Source: an uncultured beta proteobacterium (lineage in GTDB: Bacteria; Pseudomonadota; Gammaproteobacteria; Burkholderiales; Burkholderiaceae). Taken from it: a stretch of 29,506 bases of DNA. Location: positions 1 to 29,506 of the forward strand of contig CAJARE010000064.1 in the NCBI GenBank assembly GCA_903944255.1. The letters run 5' to 3'. The position numbers and the translations under genes were made by a program. Positions 24,192 to 29,506 of this stretch are shown piece after piece; within the stretch, counting starts at the first letter, position 1, and each line of letters begins with the position of its first letter. The notes under the pieces are model-generated. The model was not told where the DNA came from. It ran no database searches and saw only the letters and a program-made list of their open reading frames with translations.

Positions 24192-26692
24192 TGGTATTTC
24201 TCATAGGTTGAGGCGGGCAATGGCTTAGGTGTAGGCAAGTAACCAGGAACATTTAACTTCATTAAATCTACAGGGTTGTCTCCCGCAACACCAAGACCTC
24301 TGAATTCAATTTGAAACAAGATTTGGGTTGTCGTATTGTTGTTCAATAGTAGTTGAGAATATGCGCTGCGGAAAACAATACAGTCACGGATATACTCAAC
24401 GGCTACTAAGGTATTCAATGTCTTAGTTGTAAGCGAATCATACCCCCAACGGCCAACTAAAGAAATCTCCCTTGTAACCGGCCATTGACCAGAAATATTA
24501 TATTGATCCGTCGTGGTTGCTGCCGGAGTGCCAATTGGATTAAATGGAGTTGCTTGGATAGGTGGCTGCCAAACGTTACGATAGCCAAAATTAAGACTAC
24601 GGCCAGGAGTTGGGCGCCAACTACCACCAACGGTTGTCTGGACAAAGCGATTTAATTGGGTGTTGTATTGGCCAAAAACATCGGCATTGAAATTACCCAT
24701 AAAACGCACGGATGCAGCAGCTAATGTGTCGGAATAGGCTGTTGGGCTAGCAATATTGCCAGTCAATCCCACTTGCTGTGCCGTGAACTGTTGTTGCTGA
24801 GCAAGAGTGATGACTGCTCTTTCGGCGCCGGTATTTGATTCTGTAATTCGACTGGTCAGGCCAACGGTTACCTTATTGCTATCTGAGACACGGTCATTAC
24901 CAATAAAAGTATTTTCACTATAAATCTGTCCAATACCAAATCCCTGATCTGCCGTATCAAATAAAGGAGTGTTTGCTTGGTTTACGTAAGGCGTATATAC
25001 ATACAAGGCGCGCGGCTCAAGACTGAGCAACATATTCTGCCCGAAAAAACTACCCATCTCAAAAGCATCTCTTTCGAATGCCAAACCAGTATCCAAACTA
25101 GCGGTAGGTATTAAGAAGCCTTGGGCTGGCAAATACCCAGGTTGATAAGCCGTTGCACTATAGCTATTAGACTGAAGACTTAACTTAGGACGAATATAGT
25201 AGCCAGGCGTTATTGTTGGATACTCCAAAACACCTTTCACAACCGTACGATCTGCTTGACTAAAAATACCGGGCGCCGTATTCGGAATACTGCTTGCAAT
25301 GTTGTATGAAAACCGAGAGAAATCGGTTGTTACCATCGAAGTAGGACCAGTAGGCAGGGTGATATACCGACCATCAGTCCCTGAAGCTGGTGGCACCAAA
25401 TTACTCCGATAGACTGCTGTCACTTGAGGCAAAACGTTATATGGCGCTCCAACTGTACTAGGTAAGTTGGGTTGCAGCGTCTGGAAATTTAATGCTTTAG
25501 CAGAAACGGTCCAATTGCTTAATCTATCTGGAAGTTGCGATACTGCACCAACCTCTTGGCGAAACTGACTTGTCACGGCACCTGCGACCGTTTGAGAAAA
25601 GTCAGTTGGATAAGCATTGTCTGAAACTTTAGCGGCATTGATATAGGCATTGACTGAACCTGGGCCACCCATTGGTGATCCCAGCAAAGTTTGGCGTTGT
25701 TGCCAGTCATAACGCCAACGACTAATTCCGCCTGCCTTTTGATCGCTTGGCAAATAATCGCCCATCACGTTACCGTTATACGTAGTATCAATAAATCGAT
25801 AACCAGCGCCTAACTGCACTCCGCGTTGACTCATATAACGCGGCATGATTGTTAAGTCACGATTAGGAGCAATATTGACATAGTAAGGCTGGGTAATATC
25901 AATACCATTCTTAGAGTTATACCCTGCAATCGGAGGAAGAATGCCCGACCGCCTCTCCCTTCCCATCGGCAAACTAAAGTAAGGCACATACACAACAGGT
26001 ACATCAAAGAGGTGCATTACCCCATCCTGACCCTTCATTTCTTTTTGCTCGGTATCAATCTCAATTTTGTTGGCAGTGAAATACCAGTCTAAATTTTCAG
26101 GAGTACAAGTGGTGTATGTAGCTTTATCAAAAACAAACACATCACCACTTTCAATAGTCAGTTTTTTTGCTTTTCCACTGGCACGGCTATCGCCAATTTC
26201 ATAAACAGGGCTTTCCATTTCGCCTTCGCGAGCATCAACCGTTAAACGCGCATTAGGACCTTTGAAGTTAGCGCTACCTTTAATCAGTTCTGCGTTACCA
26301 ATTAATCTAGCAACATCGGTATCAGGGTTGTAAATAATTTCATTACCTTTAGCAACTGTGCCATTGCGTCGAATTTGGGCGCGATCTTTTAATCGCATTT
26401 CGCGATCAACCACTCCATCAATTGAATCGCTAGAAGTGAAAGTAAGAGCCTTACTGTCTTCAATGGGTTGGCCAACTCTAAGCTGATCATCCAACTTCAA
26501 AATCGTCACATTGCCACGATCTGGCAAGATTGGTGGGGCCTCTGCTGGCCTGGATGAGAATGGTAATGGTGGGGGTGTTTGAGCACTCGCCAACAATGCC
26601 AATTGGAGCAATGCCAACCCCATCATTGCGCGCAGGGTTACAGTTGTAAAAAGAGGGGCGCAATGACCAGCGCAACGGTGATAATGACTCAT
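24188..26692 (-). CDS. lptD: LPS-assembly outer-membrane protein LptD
   Basis: This 834-residue beta-barrel protein inserts LPS into the outer leaflet together with LptE. A signal peptide (hydrophobic core MMGLALLQLALLASA) ends near residue 37. The OstA/LptD N-terminal periplasmic jellyroll (about 75-195) is followed by a large barrel, with YTTCTPENLDWYFTANKIEI and the following MGRERRSGILPP at the junction. Beyond the signal region only two cysteines are seen, C196 and C771 (EYIRDCIVFRSAY). The E. coli protein has four, so a single inter-domain disulfide is expected. A second ATG pair at residues 23-24 could also start translation. It is the first gene of the operon and lies divergent from amgK with a 33-base gap. 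Confidence 0.95.
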   Translation of the reverse strand: MSHYHRCAGHCAPLFTTVTLRAMMGLALLQLALLASAQTPPPLPFSSRPAEAPPILPDRGNVTILKLDDQLRVGQPIEDSKALTFTSSDSIDGVVDREMRLKDRAQIRRNGTVAKGNEIIYNPDTDVARLIGNAELIKGSANFKGPNARLTVDAREGEMESPVYEIGDSRASGKAKKLTIESGDVFVFDKATYTTCTPENLDWYFTANKIEIDTEQKEMKGQDGVMHLFDVPVVYVPYFSLPMGRERRSGILPPIAGYNSKNGIDITQPYYVNIAPNRDLTIMPRYMSQRGVQLGAGYRFIDTTYNGNVMGDYLPSDQKAGGISRWRYDWQQRQTLLGSPMGGPGSVNAYINAAKVSDNAYPTDFSQTVAGAVTSQFRQEVGAVSQLPDRLSNWTVSAKALNFQTLQPNLPSTVGAPYNVLPQVTAVYRSNLVPPASGTDGRYITLPTGPTSMVTTDFSRFSYNIASSIPNTAPGIFSQADRTVVKGVLEYPTITPGYYIRPKLSLQSNSYSATAYQPGYLPAQGFLIPTASLDTGLAFERDAFEMGSFFGQNMLLSLEPRALYVYTPYVNQANTPLFDTADQGFGIGQIYSENTFIGNDRVSDSNKVTVGLTSRITESNTGAERAVITLAQQQQFTAQQVGLTGNIASPTAYSDTLAAASVRFMGNFNADVFGQYNTQLNRFVQTTVGGSWRPTPGRSLNFGYRNVWQPPIQATPFNPIGTPAATTTDQYNISGQWPVTREISLVGRWGYDSLTTKTLNTLVAVEYIRDCIVFRSAYSQLLLNNNTTTQILFQIEFRGLGVAGDNPVDLMKLNVPGYLPTPKPLPASTYEKYQ

Positions 26693-26725
26693 AGTTCCAG
26701 ACCCGCCTTATTATACGAATCGACC

Positions 26726-27730
26726 ATGATTGACGCACGCTTAAACACCCTTATTCAATGGCTAAAAGGCCTTGAGCCTAGCTGGCAATTGGATCTTGGC
26801 TCTCTATGTCCTGCTTCTGCTGATGCAAGCTTTCGTCGGTATTTCCGAATTGAGAGTAAAAACCCTAAATTTACTACGTTCATTGTGATGGATGCCCCCC
26901 CTCAGCATGAGCCCTTAGACGCCTTTATTCAGGTCGATTTATTGCTCTCAGAAGCAGGTCTAAACGTACCTCAAATTCTCGAAAAAAATATTAGCGAAGG
27001 CTTTCTTTTATTAAATGATCTTGGTACTAAAACCTATTTAGCTGAACTCAACGAGAAGACGGCAGATCGTTTGTATCAAGACGCCACGCATGCTTTAGTG
27101 CAAATGCAATTGGCTAGTAAACCCAATGTATTGCCAAACTATGATGAGGCCCTCCTGCAACGCGAACTAGATTTGTTTCCTGATTGGTATTTAAAGAAAC
27201 ATCTAGGAATTGATCTGGGTGAAGTACAGCAAGCCCAACTCAAAAAGTCTTTTGCACTCATTATTGAAAATAATTTAGCGCAAGCCAAAGTGTATGTCCA
27301 TCGTGACTATCATTCACGTAATTTGATGGTCACTGAAATGAATAATCCTGGGGTGATCGATTTTCAGGATGCTGTGTATGGACCCATTACTTACGATGCA
27401 TCTTCTTTATGGAGAGATGCCTATATCGCATGGCCAGAAGAAAGAGTGATTGACTGGGTCATTCAATTTTGGGAAGAAGGTCGTAAAGTTGGCTTGCCAA
27501 TGCCCAGTGATTTTGGACAGTTCTACCGAGATTTTGAATGGATGGGTTTGCAGCGCCATCTCAAGGTTCTTGGTATTTTTGCACGACTATTTCATCGTGA
27601 TGGCAAGGATGGCTACCTTAAAGATATTCCACTTGTTCTCGAATATGCAATTGCAACCGCCAATCGTTATATTGAATTAAAGCCATTAGCGCGTATTTTG
27701 GAATCAACTCGTCCAATTAAAAATGGCTAA
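26726..27730 (+). CDS. amgK: N-acetylmuramate/N-acetylglucosamine 1-kinase (AmgK-type phosphotransferase)
   Basis: From the chosen start this is a 334-residue APH-fold kinase. The catalytic loop HRDYHSRNLM has D194 and N199, and the metal-binding DFG-like segment is VIDFQDAVYGP (D212). SADASFRRYFRI is typical of the N-terminal lobe in AmgK proteins. AmgK phosphorylates recovered MurNAc at C1 for the MurU branch of peptidoglycan recycling, which bypasses de novo UDP-MurNAc synthesis; the overlapping murU gene supports this. The frame is open back to 26579 but that stretch is antisense lptD. ATGs at 26663 and 26684 also overlap lptD, so 26726 is preferred without a strong ribosome-binding site. 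Confidence 0.88.
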   Translation: MIDARLNTLIQWLKGLEPSWQLDLGSLCPASADASFRRYFRIESKNPKFTTFIVMDAPPQHEPLDAFIQVDLLLSEAGLNVPQILEKNISEGFLLLNDLGTKTYLAELNEKTADRLYQDATHALVQMQLASKPNVLPNYDEALLQRELDLFPDWYLKKHLGIDLGEVQQAQLKKSFALIIENNLAQAKVYVHRDYHSRNLMVTEMNNPGVIDFQDAVYGPITYDASSLWRDAYIAWPEERVIDWVIQFWEEGRKVGLPMPSDFGQFYRDFEWMGLQRHLKVLGIFARLFHRDGKDGYLKDIPLVLEYAIATANRYIELKPLARILESTRPIKNG

Positions 27731-28445
27731 AGCAACTTCAAACACCATCCCTTGTTTTATATTAGCCGCCGGCAGAGGCGAGCGGATGCGCCCCTTAACG
27801 GATGATTTACCAAAACCCTTGCTAACGATTCAAAATAAATCTCTTTTAGCGTGGCACCTAGAGTCGCTCGCTAAAGCAGGGGTTCCAAAAGTAGTGATTA
27901 ATCATGCTTGGTTGGGATCCAAGATTGAATCTACTCTTGGTGATGGGCAGCAATTTGGAATTCAGATCCAATACTCGCCTGAACTCACCGCCCTAGAAAC
28001 CGCGGGCGGAATTTGTAAGGCGCTACCCTTACTCGCACCATCCGACTATTTCTTGGTAATCAATGGGGATGTTTTTTCTCCGGATTTGCCCATTGTGCAG
28101 ATTTTGCAAACAGCATCCCAATTAGGCACTCAGTCTCATCAGCCTTTGGCCCATCTCCTCATGGTTCCCAACCCTATTCAACACCCAGATGGTGATTTTT
28201 ACTTGAATGGCTCAGCAATGTCAGACCAAGAGTCCTCTGGAGCTGAAAAACTGACCTTTTCAGGGATCGGCATCTATCACAAAGCCCTCTTTAAAGACTT
28301 AAAGATAGGCAGTCCTGCCAAATTAGCCCCCCTCCTCAGAGAAGCAATGGGTGAAAATAGAGTGAGCGGTGAAAAATATCTAGGTCCGTGGCACGATGTA
28401 GGTACGCCACAGCGCTTGCAAGAGCTGAATGCAGTCTATGAATAA
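27723..28445 (+). CDS. murU: N-acetylmuramate alpha-1-phosphate uridylyltransferase (MurU-type)
   Basis: This 240-residue nucleotidyltransferase has the sugar-nucleotide signature LAAGRGERMRPLTDDLPKPL (about 14-33). LETAGGICKALP and the metal-binding VINGDVF follow. In the cell-wall salvage pathway it makes UDP-MurNAc from MurNAc-1-phosphate delivered by AmgK. On sequence alone a glucose- or mannose-1-phosphate transferase could not be excluded, but overlap with the amgK gene (8 bases) makes MurU the best call. Its stop overlaps the pepP start by 8 bases, so the three genes are coupled. Confidence 0.88.
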   Translation: MAKATSNTIPCFILAAGRGERMRPLTDDLPKPLLTIQNKSLLAWHLESLAKAGVPKVVINHAWLGSKIESTLGDGQQFGIQIQYSPELTALETAGGICKALPLLAPSDYFLVINGDVFSPDLPIVQILQTASQLGTQSHQPLAHLLMVPNPIQHPDGDFYLNGSAMSDQESSGAEKLTFSGIGIYHKALFKDLKIGSPAKLAPLLREAMGENRVSGEKYLGPWHDVGTPQRLQELNAVYE

Positions 28446-29506
28446 AACCAATATCTATCAACAGCGCAGAATTGCCTTAGCAAAACAGATGCTATCCAAA
28501 ACGGGTGGTGGAATTGCCGTCATTTCTACAGCGCCCGAGGTCGCACGCAATCGCGATAGTGAGTTTCCGTATCGACACGATAGTGATTTTTTCTACTTAA
28601 GTGGTTTTGAAGAACCCGGTGCAACCCTTGTCTTAAAAGTATCTGACAAAGGTCAGCTTGAATCACACCTATTTTGCAGACCCAAAGATCTGGAACGAGA
28701 AATTTGGGATGGCATTCGTTTAGGGCCAGAAGCGGCACCAGAAAAACTGGGTGTGGAATTTGCGCATAGTAATCAGGTGCTCGATCAAAAACTGGGTGAG
28801 CTTTTAGCGGATCAAGAAGCCATTTATATCCGTTTGGCAGAAAATGCTGAGGCTGATCGCCGCTTGCGTCATTGGATGAAGCAAGTACGCAGTCAGTCGC
28901 GTGCAGGCATAAATCCCCCTTCTGAGTTTCATGATGTTGAATCTCTGATTCATGAAATGCGCCTATTTAAGGATGCTCATGAAATTGACATCATGCGCAA
29001 GGCTGCCGCTATCTCTGCCCGCGCCCATATTCGAGCAATGCAAATCTGCAAACCTGGAATGCGTGAATATCAATTAGAAGCTGAGCTCCTTCATGAATTC
29101 CGTAATAGTGGTGCACAAAGCGTAGCCTATAACAGCATTGTTGCTGGTGGAGAAAATACTTGCATCCTGCACTATCGCGCCGGCTCAACAGAGTTACTAA
29201 GCGGAGAGCTCTGCCTCATTGATGCTGGATGCGAACTCGATGGCTACGCATCTGATATCACTCGCACCTTTCCAATTAATGGCAAATTTACTGGGCCACA
29301 GCGTGCCCTGTACAACATTACCTTAGCAGCTCAAGAAGCGGCGGTAGCCATGACTAAGCCGGGTAATACCTTTATGCAACCACATGAAGCAGCGCTTCGA
29401 GTGTTAACTCAAGGCCTGCTGGACGAAAAATTACTGAAGCTTGCTGACTAGGGCAGCCTTGAGAGTGCGATAGAAGCGGGTGCTTATCGCCGTTTTTACA
29501 TGCATA
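28438..29506 (+). pseudogene. pepP: Aminopeptidase P (Xaa-Pro aminopeptidase) interrupted by an in-frame TAG
   Basis: This is an M24B metallopeptidase that removes N-terminal residues before proline. The N-terminal AMP_N domain (about 1-150) has FPYRHDSDFFYLSGFEEPGA, and the creatinase-fold domain starts near 170. The metal ligands D262 (IDAGCELDGYASD) and D273, and H245 (ILHYRAG), are present. Codon 338 (29449-29451) is TAG. Without any frame change the following 18 codons still read as PepP-like sequence (GSLESAIEAGAYRRFYMH), up to the window edge. The remaining metal ligands (one His, two Glu) must lie beyond the stop, so a product ending there would be inactive. One substitution (for example from TTG) explains the stop; a sequencing error is also possible. 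Start at 28438 is 8 bases inside murU; 28429 is an alternative. Confidence 0.8.

Noticed and set aside
26579..26725. Upstream extension of amgK
   Set aside because: It is antisense to the lptD signal region and carries no kinase-like sequence.
1..29506. tRNA genes, CRISPR arrays, insertion sequences, prophage or attachment sites
   Set aside because: Intergenic gaps are short; no cloverleaf-like sequence, regularly spaced repeats, transposase or integrase reading frames were seen by eye.

Overview
The window looks like the chromosome of a free-living, small-genome betaproteobacterium of the Burkholderiaceae, most likely Polynucleobacter or a close relative. This rests on recalled gene order (miaB-ybeY-corC-lnt-glyQ-glyS-gmhB-plsC facing rsmA-pdxA-surA-lptD, then amgK-murU-pepP), a moderate base composition judged by eye, tight gene packing, and recognisable protein families. 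No search could be run, so the genus is an inference. No tRNA, rRNA, CRISPR array, insertion sequence or phage gene was seen, and no stretch over 300 bases lacks a gene.

Region 1 (1-7364) is an accessory catabolic island. The minus strand carries a Rieske non-heme iron oxygenase, a stand-alone 2Fe-2S ferredoxin and a ketopantoate-reductase-like dehydrogenase that runs off the left edge. A GntR/FCD regulator is divergent from the oxygenase, and a 27-bp near-perfect palindrome lies in the shared promoter region. Next come a minus-strand class II aldolase/adducin-like protein and a divergent LysR regulator translationally coupled to an EamA exporter/permease. A Rossmann-SAF oxidoreductase follows. 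The substrate cannot be read from the sequence; the set suggests oxidation and cleavage of a small aromatic or branched organic acid under two regulators.

Region 2 (7365-12218) holds mixed physiology genes: a gamma-carbonic-anhydrase-like protein, an Amt ammonium channel with an NtrC-like dyad upstream, a secreted Rap1a/Tai-like protein, a glycine-zipper lipoprotein, an OsmC-like protein, a rhodanese, and a predicted Na+/H+ antiporter.

Region 3 (12275-20914) is a plus-strand core block for tRNA modification, ribosome maturation, divalent cation/envelope homeostasis, lipoprotein acylation, glycyl-tRNA synthesis, LPS heptose synthesis and phospholipid acylation. The phoH gene that usually sits between miaB and ybeY is missing.

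Region 4 (20931-26692) is a compact minus-strand operon, lptD-surA-pdxA-rsmA, in which every junction overlaps. SurA and LptD work together in outer-membrane assembly.

Region 5 (26726-29506) is divergent from lptD: amgK and murU (cell-wall sugar recycling) and pepP (aminopeptidase P). The pepP frame is interrupted by an in-frame TAG at 29449-29451, after which PepP-like coding continues to the window edge. This is the clearest anomaly in the window.
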